From: Deltaproteobacteria bacterium
Lineage (GTDB): Bacteria > Desulfobacterota > Desulfobulbia > Desulfobulbales > Desulfurivibrionaceae
Direction: 5' to 3'
Length of the DNA: 63,316 bases
Assembly: GCA_013349285.1 (NCBI GenBank)
Contig: DUZU01000013.1
Span: 1 to 63,316, forward strand
The translations under genes and the position numbers were made by a program. Shown one piece after another: positions 7,882 to 19,156 of this stretch. Below the pieces are notes generated by a model. The model was not told where the DNA came from and made no database searches. It was given only the letters and a program-made list of their open reading frames with translations. Numbering within the stretch: position 1 is the first letter of the stretch; every line of letters starts with the position of its first letter.

Positions 7882-8592
7882 ATGGAAAACAAGAAACCAA
7901 AGGCCGTGGTGCTGTTGAGCGGCGGTCTTGATTCAACAACGGTGCTGGCCATTGCCCGCAGCGAGGGCTATGATTGCTGCTGTCTCAGTTTTGCCTATGG
8001 TCAGCGGCAGGCGATCGAACTGGAGCTGGCCCGGGCCAATTGCGCCCGGCTGGGGGTGGCCAGGCATCTGGTCTTGCGTCTTGACCTTGACGCCATCGGC
8101 GGCTCCGCCCTGACCACGGAGATGGCGGTGCCCAAGGGGCGGAGCCAGGAGGAGATGGAAAGCTCCATTCCGGTGACCTATGTGCCGGGCCGCAACACCA
8201 TTTTTCTCTCATATGCCATGGCCTGGGCCGAGGTGGTGGGCGCCGCGGATATCTTTATCGGGGTCAATGCCGTTGATTACAGCGGCTATCCCGATTGTCG
8301 GCCAGAATTTTTGCAGGCCTTTGAACATGTTGCCAACCTCGGAACCAGGGCCGGGGTTGAGGGGGGCAAACCCTTCACCATCCACGCCCCGCTGCTTCGC
8401 TTGTCGAAAAAAGAAATCATTCTCCAGGGGACCGCGCTGGGGGTGGACTACGGCGCCACCCACAGCTGTTATGATCCCGATGGCCAGGGGCGGGCCTGCG
8501 GCGCCTGTGATTCGTGCAAGCTGCGGCTCAAGGGCTTTGCCGAGGCCGGACTGGTTGATCCGGTTGTCTATCAGCCCGGCGGTAAAAAGTGA
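7882..8592 (+). CDS. queC: 7-cyano-7-deazaguanine synthase
   Basis: QueC converts 7-carboxy-7-deazaguanine to preQ0 with ATP and ammonia, in the queuosine tRNA modification pathway. The 236-aa protein has the PP-loop [10 protein letters not shown] near the N-terminus and the four-cysteine zinc site near the C-terminus ([17 protein letters not shown]). I start at ATG 7882 because the conserved sequence begins a few residues later; an upstream TTG at 7870 is less likely. No queD, queE or queF lies nearby. The stop overlaps the nagZ ATG by one base, so the two genes are coupled although their functions are unrelated. Confidence 0.96.
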   Translation: MENKKPKAVVLLSGGLDSTTVLAIARSEGYDCCCLSFAYGQRQAIELELARANCARLGVARHLVLRLDLDAIGGSALTTEMAVPKGRSQEEMESSIPVTYVPGRNTIFLSYAMAWAEVVGAADIFIGVNAVDYSGYPDCRPEFLQAFEHVANLGTRAGVEGGKPFTIHAPLLRLSKKEIILQGTALGVDYGATHSCYDPDGQGRACGACDSCKLRLKGFAEAGLVDPVVYQPGGKK

Positions 8593-9599
8593 TGATGAGC
8601 GAGGAGCTGCGGCAACAGGTGGGCTGGTTGTTCATGGTGGGGTTGCCGGGAACAGAGCTTGATGATTCAACCCTGAGGCTGATCCGGAAAGAGAGGATCA
8701 ATAATTTTATCATCTTCAAGCGCAACGTCGAAACCCCGGAACAGTTGCGAGCGCTCTGCGAATCTCTGAAAGCTGCCTGTCTGGATGAGCAGTTGCCGCC
8801 GCCGCTTATCTCCATCGACCAGGAGGGCGGCACCGTGGCCAGGTTATCCGCGCCTTTTACCCGGTTTGCCGACGCCCGGATCTTGGCCGAAGATGAGCGG
8901 GCAGAGGAGTTGCTGGCTGATTATGCCCGCACCTGTGCCCGGGAGTTGCTCGGGGTCGGGATCAATATGAACCTGGCGCCGGTTCTCGACGTTTGTCCGG
9001 CCGGCCAGGGTTTTTTCATGGAGCGCCGGTCCCTGGGGGAAGATCCCGGCCGGGTGGCGGAGTTGGGGGCGTTGATAATTTCCGGGATGCAGCAGGCCGG
9101 GTTGGCTGCCTGTGCCAAACATTTTCCCGGACTGGGTGGGGCGGTGCTGGACCCCCATAAACAGTTGCCGACGGTGGCCAGATCCATCCAGGAACTGGTC
9201 GCCGGTGATCTGGTCCCCTTTCGCAAAGCGATGGCGGGGGAGGTGGCGGCGATCATGACCTCCCATACCATATATTCCCGGCTTGATCCCGCTCAGCCGG
9301 CCACCTTGTCGTCAGAGATCCTTACCGGCCTGCTCCGGGGGCAACTCGGCTTTGATGGGTTGGTGATCACCGATGATCTTGAGATGGGGGCGATCGAGAA
9401 CGACGGGTCGGTGGCCGATGCCGCCCTTGCCGCCTTTAATGCCGGGGCGGATATGCTGCTCATCTGTCATGACCATCACAAGATTATTGCGGCCCGGGAA
9501 AATCTGTTTAAGGCTATGAAAGAGGAAAAAAATCACGCCAGGCTGAAAAAAAGTTTGGCGCGGGTAGCTGCGGTGCGCAGTCGTTTTGCCGGGGATTGA
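8592..9599 (+). CDS. nagZ: Beta-N-acetylhexosaminidase, glycoside hydrolase family 3
   Basis: NagZ removes N-acetylglucosamine from anhydromuropeptides during cytoplasmic cell-wall recycling. The 335-aa protein shows the GH3 core: ISIDQEGGTVARL, the catalytic loop AKHFPGLG with LDPHKQLP (Asp-His dyad kept), and ITDDLEMGAI, whose Asp is the nucleophile. The usual KHFPGHGDT reads KHFPGLGGA here, a mild variation. No signal peptide is seen, which fits a cytoplasmic enzyme. It starts at ATG 8592, overlapping the queC stop. Confidence 0.92.
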   Translation: MMSEELRQQVGWLFMVGLPGTELDDSTLRLIRKERINNFIIFKRNVETPEQLRALCESLKAACLDEQLPPPLISIDQEGGTVARLSAPFTRFADARILAEDERAEELLADYARTCARELLGVGINMNLAPVLDVCPAGQGFFMERRSLGEDPGRVAELGALIISGMQQAGLAACAKHFPGLGGAVLDPHKQLPTVARSIQELVAGDLVPFRKAMAGEVAAIMTSHTIYSRLDPAQPATLSSEILTGLLRGQLGFDGLVITDDLEMGAIENDGSVADAALAAFNAGADMLLICHDHHKIIAARENLFKAMKEEKNHARLKKSLARVAAVRSRFAGD

Positions 9600-9817
9600 T
9601 TTTTTGCGGTAAAGGTTATTGCTTTGTTGTTGTGTATTTTTTTGCGGGGTTTGGCCCTTGGTTTTCGGGCTGCCTGGCTGCTGCTTTCCTCCTTGAAAAT
9701 CTTGTAAAGAGGGGGTAGGGTAGTTTTCTTTTTTATGGTAAAATATTTTTAAGTGGTCTCCATATTGCTGGCCCCGGTTTATGGGGAAGAGATCCAATTT
9801 TTGAGTGGAGGAGATAT

Positions 9818-10351
9818 ATGGAATTGCAAGTTGAAGGACGTAATCTTGACATTCGTAAATCATGGCAGGATAAAATTGAAGAAGAGAAAGAGCGTCTGAA
9901 CAGGCATCATCCCGGACTTGTTCATCATCTGCGGGTAGCCATCGAGGATACCTCGGGCCACAAGCAGGGTGGGCATGAGGTGCGGCTGGTGGCATCTGTA
10001 CCCAACGACACCATCGTAGTTAAAAGAAAGGGTGACACCGTGCGGCCGCTGTTGGTTGACGCCTTTGACACCCTTGGCCTGCAACTCAAGGAATTGCAGC
10101 GAAAGAGGCGGCAGAGCGGCAAGGCGGCGGATGCGGAAGGCAGTGGTCCGCTCGGTGGCACGATTAAAAGTCTTTTTCCCTTTGAGTCCTACGGGTTCAT
10201 CATGACCGCCGGCGGCCGGGAAATTTATTTCCACGAAAACGCCTTGAAGGATGTGACCATGGCCCAGCTGGCCGAAGGCGATGAGGTTAAGTTCGGCGAG
10301 GGCGAAGGCGATAAGGGCCCCACCGCTAACTGGGTCAAGATCGTTAAATAA
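9818..10351 (+). CDS. HPF/RaiA-like ribosome-associated domain fused to a cold-shock domain
   Basis: A 177-aa two-domain protein. Residues 1-100 follow the ribosome hibernation factor fold (MELQVEGRNLDI at the start, a beta-alpha-beta pattern, and DTIVVKRKGDTVRPLLVDAFDTL near the end). Residues 110-177 form a cold-shock domain with GTIKSLFPFESYGFI (RNP1-like) and REIYFHENAL (RNP2-like). The first domain would bind near the ribosomal decoding centre and the second would bind RNA. A strong GGAGG precedes ATG 9818. This architecture recurs in proteobacteria but its role is little studied. The 218-nt gap upstream holds no promoter I trust. Confidence 0.88.
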   Translation: MELQVEGRNLDIRKSWQDKIEEEKERLNRHHPGLVHHLRVAIEDTSGHKQGGHEVRLVASVPNDTIVVKRKGDTVRPLLVDAFDTLGLQLKELQRKRRQSGKAADAEGSGPLGGTIKSLFPFESYGFIMTAGGREIYFHENALKDVTMAQLAEGDEVKFGEGEGDKGPTANWVKIVK

Positions 10352-10376
10352 TTAAGTTAACAAGAAGAAATTATAG

Positions 10377-11468
10377 ATGACAGTATCGACGCAGGTTGAG
10401 CTTGGCTCGGAATACCTGCAGGAAAAAGAAGAAGTATTGATGGAGAAGATTGCCGCCCGCAAAAAAGAGCTGGGCGGCAATCTTTTGATTTTAGGGCACC
10501 ACTATCAGCAGGAGGCGACCTTTAGGTTTGCCGATCTGACCGGGGATTCGCTCAAGCTCGCCCGAAACGCGGCAGAGGCCAAGGAGGCGAAGTATATCGT
10601 CTTTTGCGGGGTTCATTTCATGGCCGAGTCGGCGGATATTCTCACCGCCGATGATCAGGTCGTGATTTTGCCTGACCTGCGGGCCGGTTGTCCCATGGCC
10701 GATATGGCCACCCGGGAGGAAGTGGACTGGGCCTGGCAGGAGCTGGCCGGGGTGGTTTCCGGCCGGATCGTGCCGGTAACCTATGTCAACTCTTCCGCCC
10801 TGATCAAGGATTTTGTCGGGGGGCATGGCGGCTCGGTCTGTACCTCGTCCAATGCCGAGCGGGTGTTGACCTGGGCTCTGTCTCAAGGGGAAAAGGTTCT
10901 TTTTTTCCCGGACGAGCATCTGGGCCGCAATTCCGCCGCCGCTTTGGGGATTGCCGAGGACGAGGTTGTCCTCTGGCAACGGGAAAAACCCCTGGGCGGC
11001 AATACTCCGGAGCAGCTGCGCAAGGCCAAGGTCCTGCTTTGGGACGGCTATTGCACGGTGCATATGCAGTTTGAGGCCTCCCATGTTACCCGGTGGCGGG
11101 AAAAGGAGCCCCGGATCCGGGTCATCGTTCATCCCGAATGTCGGCATGAGGTGGTGCGTCTGGCTGATCAGTACGGTTCCACCGAGGCGATTATCAAGGC
11201 GATCAGTGATTCTCCGGCCGGCAGCAAATGGGCGATCGGCACCGAGATCAACCTGGTCAACCGGTTGAAGGCCCAACATCCGGACAAGGAAATTCATTCC
11301 CTTTCGCCCTTTCAGTGTCTCTGTTCAACCATGTACCGGATCAAGCCCGCCTATCTGCTCTGGGTGCTGGATAATCTGGTCCAGGGGCGGGTGGTGAACC
11401 GGATCACGGTGCCGGCGGAGGTGGCGGAGAAGGCCAAACTTTCCCTGGACCGGATGCTCGAAATCTAA
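10377..11468 (+). CDS. nadA: Quinolinate synthase A
   Basis: NadA condenses iminoaspartate with dihydroxyacetone phosphate to quinolinate, the first ring compound of de novo NAD synthesis. The 363-aa protein contains LGHHYQ, FCGVHFMAESA, VCTSSNA, HPEC and the C-terminal CLCSTMYRI. The family's three [4Fe-4S] ligands are among these cysteines. It starts at ATG 10377 and is followed after 4 nt by a cysteine desulfurase. nadB and nadC, the usual companions, are not in the window. Confidence 0.97.
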   Translation: MTVSTQVELGSEYLQEKEEVLMEKIAARKKELGGNLLILGHHYQQEATFRFADLTGDSLKLARNAAEAKEAKYIVFCGVHFMAESADILTADDQVVILPDLRAGCPMADMATREEVDWAWQELAGVVSGRIVPVTYVNSSALIKDFVGGHGGSVCTSSNAERVLTWALSQGEKVLFFPDEHLGRNSAAALGIAEDEVVLWQREKPLGGNTPEQLRKAKVLLWDGYCTVHMQFEASHVTRWREKEPRIRVIVHPECRHEVVRLADQYGSTEAIIKAISDSPAGSKWAIGTEINLVNRLKAQHPDKEIHSLSPFQCLCSTMYRIKPAYLLWVLDNLVQGRVVNRITVPAEVAEKAKLSLDRMLEI

Positions 11469-11472
11469 GCTT

Positions 11473-12618
11473 ATGCAAACAATCTATTTTGATAATAACG
11501 CGACCACTCCGATCGCCCCCGAGGTGCGGGAGGCCATGGCCCCCTATCTTGACCGCTATTTCGGTAATCCGGCCAGCGGCCATGGCTTTGGCGAGGCGGC
11601 GAAAGCCGGGCTGGATGAGGCGCGCCGCCAGGTGGCCTCTCTGGTCAATTGTCCGCCCGGCCGGGTCATTTTTACCAGCGGCGGCACCGAGGGCAATAAC
11701 ACGGCCATCCTCAGCGCGGTGTTCGCCGATCCTCATAAAAAACATATTATCTCCTCCCAGGTCGAGCATGCCTCGGTTAAGGTGCCGTTGGAGTTTCTGG
11801 CCTCCAGGGGCTATGAGGTGGAGTTCTTGCCCGTTGACCGTGATGGCGGTCTGGACCTGGACCGGCTGAAAAGCGCGATCCGGCCCGATACCGCCCTGGT
11901 CAGCCTGATGGGCGCCAACAACGAGACCGGGGTTCTCTGGGCCATCGAGGAGATCGGCTCGATCTGCCGGGAGCAGGGGGCGCTCTTTCATTGTGACGCC
12001 ATCCAGTTGGCCGGCAAAAAAAACATTGATCTGGCCGCCTTACCCGTGGATTATCTGACCCTGGCCGGCCATAAGCTGCACGGCCCCAAGGGGGTTGGCG
12101 CCCTCTGTGTCCAGCGGACCGCGCCGGTCAGCCCGTTGGTGATGGGCTCCGATCAGGAGGGCGGTCGGCGGGCCGGAACCGAGAATGTGCCGGGGATCGT
12201 CGGCTTCGGCAAGGCCTGTGCACTGGCTTTGGACGGAGATGAAGCGCATGGCCGGATCCAGGCTCTGCGGGATCGGCTGGAGCAGGGGATCCTGGCGCGG
12301 ATTCCGGATGCCAGGGTCAATGGCGCGGGGCAGCCCCGGCTGGTCAATACCATTAATGTCAGTTTCAAACATGTTTCATCCGCCGGCCTTATCCAGGATC
12401 TTGATCTCCAGGGGATCGCGGTGTCGGCCCACTCGGCCTGTCAGACCGGTGATCTCGATCCGTCCCATGTGTTGCGGGCCATGCAGGTGGACGAGAGTTA
12501 TCTGCACGGCACCCTGCGGATCAGCTTGAGCAGGTACAGCAGCGAGGCTGAGGTGGAGAGGGTATTAACATTGCTTCCCCGGCTGGTGGCCACGGCCAGG
12601 CAGGGCTTTGCTCTGTAG
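11473..12618 (+). CDS. Cysteine desulfurase (NifS/IscS family)
   Basis: A PLP enzyme that takes sulfur from cysteine as a persulfide. The 381-aa protein starts with YFDNNATTP, binds PLP through the lysine of LAGHKLHGPKG, and carries the persulfide cysteine in SAHSACQTGDLDPSHVLRAM. The short active-site loop suggests a NifS-like enzyme rather than SufS. It lies 4 nt after nadA in a two-gene unit with no iscU or iscR. This resembles the Bacillus nifS-nadBCA arrangement, where the desulfurase matures the NadA cluster. A dedicated role for NadA is an inference from context. Confidence 0.93.
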   Translation: MQTIYFDNNATTPIAPEVREAMAPYLDRYFGNPASGHGFGEAAKAGLDEARRQVASLVNCPPGRVIFTSGGTEGNNTAILSAVFADPHKKHIISSQVEHASVKVPLEFLASRGYEVEFLPVDRDGGLDLDRLKSAIRPDTALVSLMGANNETGVLWAIEEIGSICREQGALFHCDAIQLAGKKNIDLAALPVDYLTLAGHKLHGPKGVGALCVQRTAPVSPLVMGSDQEGGRRAGTENVPGIVGFGKACALALDGDEAHGRIQALRDRLEQGILARIPDARVNGAGQPRLVNTINVSFKHVSSAGLIQDLDLQGIAVSAHSACQTGDLDPSHVLRAMQVDESYLHGTLRISLSRYSSEAEVERVLTLLPRLVATARQGFAL

Positions 12619-12769
12619 TCGGCCAATGGCCGCAACGGTCTCTTTCCTGTTGACCGGAATCAGCGTTCTCCCTATAGTGAATTGTTTTATTGAAAAATCC
12701 GGGGTCAGGCCTGACTTGATCATGGCTTTGCCGGTCTGAGCTTCTCAGTATAAAAAACGGAGTGCATGT

Positions 12770-14608
<1,839 letters not shown>

Positions 14609-14633
14609 GCAAAATATAAACAGGGGTGGAGTT

Positions 14634-15767
14634 TTGAAAAAAAAGGCGTTGATAACCGGAGTGACCGGCCAGGACGGGGCATATCTTGCCGAGTTTTTAT
14701 TAAACAAGGGCTACGAGGTGCATGGCATCAAGCGGCGGGCCTCTTCCTTTAACACCGACCGGATCGATCATCTCTATGAAGATCCCCATCTGCAGGGGCG
14801 CAAGTTTATTCTCCATTACGGCGATCTCACCGATTCTTCCAACCTGATCCGGATCATCCAGGAAGTCCAGCCCGACGAGCTTTACAACCTGGCGGCCCAG
14901 AGCCATGTGGCGGTTTCCTTTGAAACCCCGGAGTACACCGCCAACACCGATGCCATGGGCACCCTGCGCCTGCTGGAAGCGATCCGCATCCTGGGCCTGG
15001 AGAAGAAAACCAAGTTTTATCAGGCTTCGACCTCGGAGCTGTTCGGCAAGGTGCAGGAGATCCCCCAGAAGGAAACCACTCCCTTTTATCCCCGCTCCCC
15101 CTATGCGGTGGCCAAGCTCTATTCCTACTGGATCTGTGTCAATTACCGGGAGGCCTACGGGATTTATGCCTGTAACGGCATCCTTTTCAACCATGAATCG
15201 CCGATCCGCGGCGAGACCTTTGTCACCCGCAAGATCACCCGGGCGGTGGCCCGGATTGCCCTGGGTCTGCAGGATTGTGTCTTTCTTGGTAATCTTGGGG
15301 CCAAAAGGGACTGGGGCCATGCCAAGGATTATGTCCGGATGCAATGGCTGATGCTCCAGCAGGATCAGCCCGTGGATTATGTGATTGCCACCGGCGAGCA
15401 GCACTCGGTGCAGGAGTTTTGCGATATTTCCTTCAAGGAACTGGGCATCACCCTGCGCTGGCAGGGGGAGGGGCTTGAGAGGCAGGGGATCATCGAGGCC
15501 ATTGACCCTGAAAAAATGGTGGCGGGTAACGGCACCCCCCCCAAGGTCGGCGACAGCGTGGTCAGGGTTGACCCGCGCTACTTCCGGCCCACCGAGGTGG
15601 AAACCCTGCTCGGCGATCCGAGCAAGGCCAAGGAGGAGCTGGGCTGGGTGCCGGAGATTACCTTTGCGGAGATGGTCAGCGAGATGGTGCGGGAAGATCT
15701 GCAGGCGGCCCAGCGCGATGATCTTTGCCGTCAGGAAGGGTTTAAGGTTTATCAGTATAATGAATAA
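14634..15767 (+). CDS. gmd: GDP-mannose 4,6-dehydratase
   Basis: Gmd converts GDP-mannose to GDP-4-keto-6-deoxymannose, the precursor of GDP-fucose, rhamnose or perosamine. The extended SDR protein has the NAD(P) loop [16 protein letters not shown] and the catalytic YxxxK in [10 protein letters not shown] choose the TTG at 14634 because an AGGGGTGG lies 5-7 nt upstream and the product (377 aa) then begins right before the Rossmann fold. An earlier TTG (14601) would overlap glmS. Its 3' end overlaps fcl by 8 nt. Confidence 0.95.
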   Translation: MKKKALITGVTGQDGAYLAEFLLNKGYEVHGIKRRASSFNTDRIDHLYEDPHLQGRKFILHYGDLTDSSNLIRIIQEVQPDELYNLAAQSHVAVSFETPEYTANTDAMGTLRLLEAIRILGLEKKTKFYQASTSELFGKVQEIPQKETTPFYPRSPYAVAKLYSYWICVNYREAYGIYACNGILFNHESPIRGETFVTRKITRAVARIALGLQDCVFLGNLGAKRDWGHAKDYVRMQWLMLQQDQPVDYVIATGEQHSVQEFCDISFKELGITLRWQGEGLERQGIIEAIDPEKMVAGNGTPPKVGDSVVRVDPRYFRPTEVETLLGDPSKAKEELGWVPEITFAEMVSEMVREDLQAAQRDDLCRQEGFKVYQYNE

Positions 15768-16701
15768 AAACGACAAGATATATGTTGCCGGCCACCGGGG
15801 TCTGGTGGGGGCGGCCATCGTCAACAAATTGAAAAGCGCGGGCTTTGCAAATATCATCGGGCGGACGAGCGCGGAGTTGGATCTTACCAACCAGGCGGCG
15901 GTCTATGAATTTTTCGACCGGGAGCGGCCTGATCATGTTTTTCTGGCCGCGGCCAAGGTGGGGGGGATCCACGCTAATAACAGCTATCCCGCCGATTTTA
16001 TCCGGGACAACCTGCAGATGGAGGTCAACATCGTGGAGGGGGCTTACCGGGCCGGGGCAAAGAAGCTCTTGTTTTTAGGCTCTTCCTGTATCTATCCCAA
16101 ACTCGCCCCCCAGCCCATGCCCGAGGCTTGCCTGCTCACCGGCCCCCTGGAGGCAACCAACGAGTGGTATGCCATTGCCAAGATTGCCGGGATCAAGCTC
16201 TGTCAGGCCTACCGCCGCCAGTATGGTTTTAACGCCATTTCCCTGATGCCCACCAACCTTTACGGGCCGGGCGATAATTTTAATCTGGCAAACTCCCATG
16301 TGTTGCCCGCCTTGATCCGCAAGTTTCACGAGGCCAAGGAAAAAGGTGGCGCCGAGGTTGTGGTCTGGGGCAGCGGCACGCCGAGGCGCGAGTTTCTGCA
16401 TGTGGATGACCTGGCCGCGGCCGCCCTTTTTCTGATGGAGCATTATGAGGGCGAAGAGATCGTTAATGTCGGGGTGGGGCAGGATCTGACCATTGGCGAG
16501 CTGGCGGCAATGGTTAAGGACGCGGTTGGCTTTACCGGCAAAATTGTTTACGATGCCAGCAAGCCGGACGGCACCCCCCGCAAGCTCCTTGATGTGACGA
16601 AGATTACCGGTCTTGGCTGGCGGGCGAAGATTGAGTTGCGGGACGGCATTGCCGAGACCTACCAGTGGTTTTTGGCCAACCAGGATCGTTTCCGGAGTTG
16701 A
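15760..16701 (+). CDS. fcl: GDP-L-fucose synthase
   Basis: This epimerase/reductase (WcaG family) turns the Gmd product into GDP-L-fucose. The 313-aa protein has the Rossmann motif [12 protein letters not shown], the serine-containing SSCIYPK and the catalytic [10 protein letters not shown]. The start at ATG 15760 overlaps the end of gmd, showing translational coupling. A strong intrinsic terminator follows, so glmS-gmd-fcl may be one transcript. Glycosyltransferases that would use the sugar are not in the window. Confidence 0.96.
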   Translation: MNKNDKIYVAGHRGLVGAAIVNKLKSAGFANIIGRTSAELDLTNQAAVYEFFDRERPDHVFLAAAKVGGIHANNSYPADFIRDNLQMEVNIVEGAYRAGAKKLLFLGSSCIYPKLAPQPMPEACLLTGPLEATNEWYAIAKIAGIKLCQAYRRQYGFNAISLMPTNLYGPGDNFNLANSHVLPALIRKFHEAKEKGGAEVVVWGSGTPRREFLHVDDLAAAALFLMEHYEGEEIVNVGVGQDLTIGELAAMVKDAVGFTGKIVYDASKPDGTPRKLLDVTKITGLGWRAKIELRDGIAETYQWFLANQDRFRS

Positions 16702-16735
16702 TCTTTTGTGCAAAAAAAATGAGGGGTTGACTCGG

Positions 16736-16762
16736 GCACCGGCTTGTTGGCCGGTGCTTTTT
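16736..16762 (+). terminator. Intrinsic terminator after fcl
   Basis: A perfect 8-bp stem, GCACCGGC (16736-16743) with GCCGGTGC (16750-16757), a 6-nt loop and then five T residues. It lies 35 nt after the fcl stop and before the biotin genes. Confidence 0.9.
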
Positions 16763-16815
16763 GTTTTTGGGGAGCATCAGGTTGGCTTAAGGTAATAACC
16801 TGGATTAGATACGAG

Positions 16816-18264
16816 ATGATGGCTATTAAGCAAAAAAATAAGAGATGGGTGGTTCCCGAGGATTGCGGGGCCAGGCCGGTGGTCTTTTTGCCGGGTTGGG
16901 GTTTTGACGGCCGGGTTTTGGCTCTGGCCGCTCAGGATCTTCCCTGGATCTATCCCGTCTCTCCCCTAGACCCCGCCGAGACAGCGGCGGCGCTGTCCGG
17001 CTTGCTTGACGATCATGGCCTTGAGCGGGTCCATCTGGTCGGTTGGTCCATGGGCGCGCAGCAGGCCCTGGATTTTGCCGTTGCGTATCCGGCAAGGGTG
17101 GAGTCGCTTTCGCTTCTGGCCATGCGAACGACGTGGCCCTCCGCAGAAATTGCCGAGATCCGGCGGGAGATGGCCGGAGGGCTGGCCGCTTTTTTCAAGG
17201 GATTTTATCGCAAGTGCTTTCTGGGAGAGAAAAAGACGTATGCGGCATTTGTCGAGAAATTACAGGAAAGTATGCTTGCCTCCCTTGATCCCGATCTTCT
17301 GGCCCGCGGTTTGGACTATCTTGAGCAGTGGCGTCTTGCCGGACTGCCCCCCTGCCCGATTTCGATTTGGCACGGCGGCCGGGATATCGTGGCCCCGAGT
17401 GAGCAGATGATCAAAATTCCAGGGGCCGGGGTGAATATCATCACCCATGGCTCCCATCCAATTTTTTTGGATAGAGCCTTCAACCCCTGGCCGGATCAAC
17501 GCAAGGCCAGGATCAGGCACCGTTTTTCAAAGGCGGCGGAAACCTATGACGCCCATGCCCAGGTGCAGGGTGAGCTGGCCGCGCTTCTGGCCGAACAGTT
17601 GCCGGCCGGGATCAAACCTGCGCGGATTCTGGAGATCGGCTCCGGCACCGGCAGCTTTACCGCGGCCCTGGTCCGGGCTTACCCGGCCGCCCGGATCACC
17701 TGCGTTGATTTCGCGGAAAACATGCTGCAGGTGGCCCGCGCCAAGCTGCCGGACGGACTGGATTATATCTGTGAGGATGGCGAGCGTTTTCTCGCCGCTT
17801 GCCGAGGCGGTTATGATTTGATCTGCTCCAACGCCACCATCCAGTGGTTCGACGATATCGGCAAGGCCTTTGCCGATATCAGCGCCGGCTTATCCGCCCA
17901 AGGCCTGTTTGTCGGCGCGATCTTCGGGCCAGAGACCCTGCATGAGCTGGGCGGCGGGTTGGCGGAGATCTTTGCCACGGAATACACCTTGCCGGCCAGC
18001 CGTTTTCCGGATCGGGCCAGGCTGGAAGCGGTGCTTGGCCGGTGCTTTAACAAGGTAGAGATCCAAGAGCAGCGGCTGGTCCGGGAATATGATACACTGC
18101 TTGCCCTGCTGGATCATATCCGCAAAACCGGGACCGGCGGCGGGCAGCGGCTGCCCGGGTCATTGACCCGGGGCCGGATCAGAGAGTTGGAGAACTGGTT
18201 TATGGAAAAATACGGGGCCTATCGTCTGACCTATCAGGCCTTTGTGATCAGGGGTGGCCAATGA
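16816..18264 (+). CDS. bioHC: BioH-BioC fusion: pimeloyl-ACP methyl ester esterase and malonyl-ACP methyltransferase
   Basis: A 482-aa bifunctional biotin protein. Residues 1-230 are an alpha/beta hydrolase with FLPGWGFDG, the nucleophile elbow GWSMG (Ser78), Asp190 in GGRDIVAP and His214 in GSHPIF. Residues 235-482 are a BioC-type methyltransferase beginning RFSKAAETYDAHA, with the SAM loop ILEIGSGTG near 271-279 and SNATIQWF. BioC methylates malonyl-ACP so it can enter fatty-acid synthesis, and BioH removes the methyl group at the pimeloyl stage. The same domain order is known in a few marine gamma-proteobacteria. I start at ATG 16816; an upstream TTG sits in the terminator loop. The stop overlaps bioD as ATGA. 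Confidence 0.93.
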   Translation: MMAIKQKNKRWVVPEDCGARPVVFLPGWGFDGRVLALAAQDLPWIYPVSPLDPAETAAALSGLLDDHGLERVHLVGWSMGAQQALDFAVAYPARVESLSLLAMRTTWPSAEIAEIRREMAGGLAAFFKGFYRKCFLGEKKTYAAFVEKLQESMLASLDPDLLARGLDYLEQWRLAGLPPCPISIWHGGRDIVAPSEQMIKIPGAGVNIITHGSHPIFLDRAFNPWPDQRKARIRHRFSKAAETYDAHAQVQGELAALLAEQLPAGIKPARILEIGSGTGSFTAALVRAYPAARITCVDFAENMLQVARAKLPDGLDYICEDGERFLAACRGGYDLICSNATIQWFDDIGKAFADISAGLSAQGLFVGAIFGPETLHELGGGLAEIFATEYTLPASRFPDRARLEAVLGRCFNKVEIQEQRLVREYDTLLALLDHIRKTGTGGGQRLPGSLTRGRIRELENWFMEKYGAYRLTYQAFVIRGGQ

Positions 18265-18959
18265 AGCAGATTTTTGTGACCGGCACGGATACCGATGTGG
18301 GCAAAACCTTTGTCTGCGGGCTGCTGCTTAATTTTTTTAAGGAGCAGGGGGTTGACGTCGGTTACCAGAAATGGGCGGCCACCGGTCCTGATTTTCCGCC
18401 CGCAGATCTGGTTTCCTGTCTTAATGCCGCAGGCCTGCCCCTGGTCGAGGCGGATATCCCCCTGCAGGTGCCCTATCATTTTGCCCTGCCCGCCTCGCCT
18501 CATCTGGCCGCCGAACAGCAGGGCGCCGAGGTTGATCCGGGCCATATCCGCCGCTGTTATCAGCAATTAAAGGCCAGGCATCAACTGCTGGTGGTGGAAG
18601 GAGTGGGCGGTCTGCTGGTGCCTCTGCGCCGGGATCTGCTGTTGGCCGAGCTGTTGGCCGAGCTTATGATCCCCACCCTGATCGTGGCTAGAAGCGGCCT
18701 GGGCACCATCAACCATACTCTGCTCACCCTGGAAGGCCTCCGGGCGCGGCAGATTCCGGTGTTGGGCGTGCTTTTTTCCGATGCCGCATCCGGCGACAAT
18801 GAAATCCTGGTCGCCGATAATATGGCCACGATCGGCGAAATCGGCCAGGTCAAAATCCTTGGTCGCCTGCCCCGGTGCCGTGAGCTGGCTCAGGCCCGGG
18901 AGGCATTTTCCCCCATTGGCCGGGCCATCAGCCGGGAGATCGGCTTGGACCGCGAATAG
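18261..18959 (+). CDS. bioD: ATP-dependent dethiobiotin synthetase
   Basis: BioD closes the ureido ring of dethiobiotin. The 232-aa protein begins with the P-loop FVTGTDTDVGKTF and has VEGVGGLLVPL, the conserved Mg/phosphate segment. The usual KP motif reads QKWAATG, so the Pro is replaced but the Lys is kept. The ATG overlaps the bioHC stop by 4 nt, so the two are made together. bioA, bioB and bioF are elsewhere. The 197-nt gap downstream contains no plus-strand terminator I can see. Confidence 0.94.
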   Translation: MKQIFVTGTDTDVGKTFVCGLLLNFFKEQGVDVGYQKWAATGPDFPPADLVSCLNAAGLPLVEADIPLQVPYHFALPASPHLAAEQQGAEVDPGHIRRCYQQLKARHQLLVVEGVGGLLVPLRRDLLLAELLAELMIPTLIVARSGLGTINHTLLTLEGLRARQIPVLGVLFSDAASGDNEILVADNMATIGEIGQVKILGRLPRCRELAQAREAFSPIGRAISREIGLDRE

Positions 18960-19096
18960 CGGTTGGCTGGCTCTTACCGTGTTAGTGGCGCAAGGTTTTA
19001 TTCGCGAATCAATTCGCTCCCACCAAAAAAACAATCCCAATCAAGCCCTATGTTGCAGCCATTTTTTAGTCTGCTGAAGCCAGGGGGGAATCAGAA

Positions 19097-19132
19097 TAAA
19101 AAAAGGCCCGCTGTTTAGATGAACAACGGGCC
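19097..19132 (-). terminator. Intrinsic terminator of the tauE-usp operon
   Basis: Stem GGCCCG (19105-19110) with CGGGCC (19127-19132) and an inner TGTT/AACA pairing, followed on the minus strand by a run of T residues (19104 to 19098). It lies 24 nt past the last gene of the minus-strand stress operon and marks its end. Confidence 0.85.
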
Positions 19133-19156
19133 GGCGGATCATGGCTAACCTCTGGA

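Noticed and set aside
12619..12769. glmS ribozyme
   Set aside because: The region is short, lacks a matching core and the ribozyme is a Gram-positive feature.
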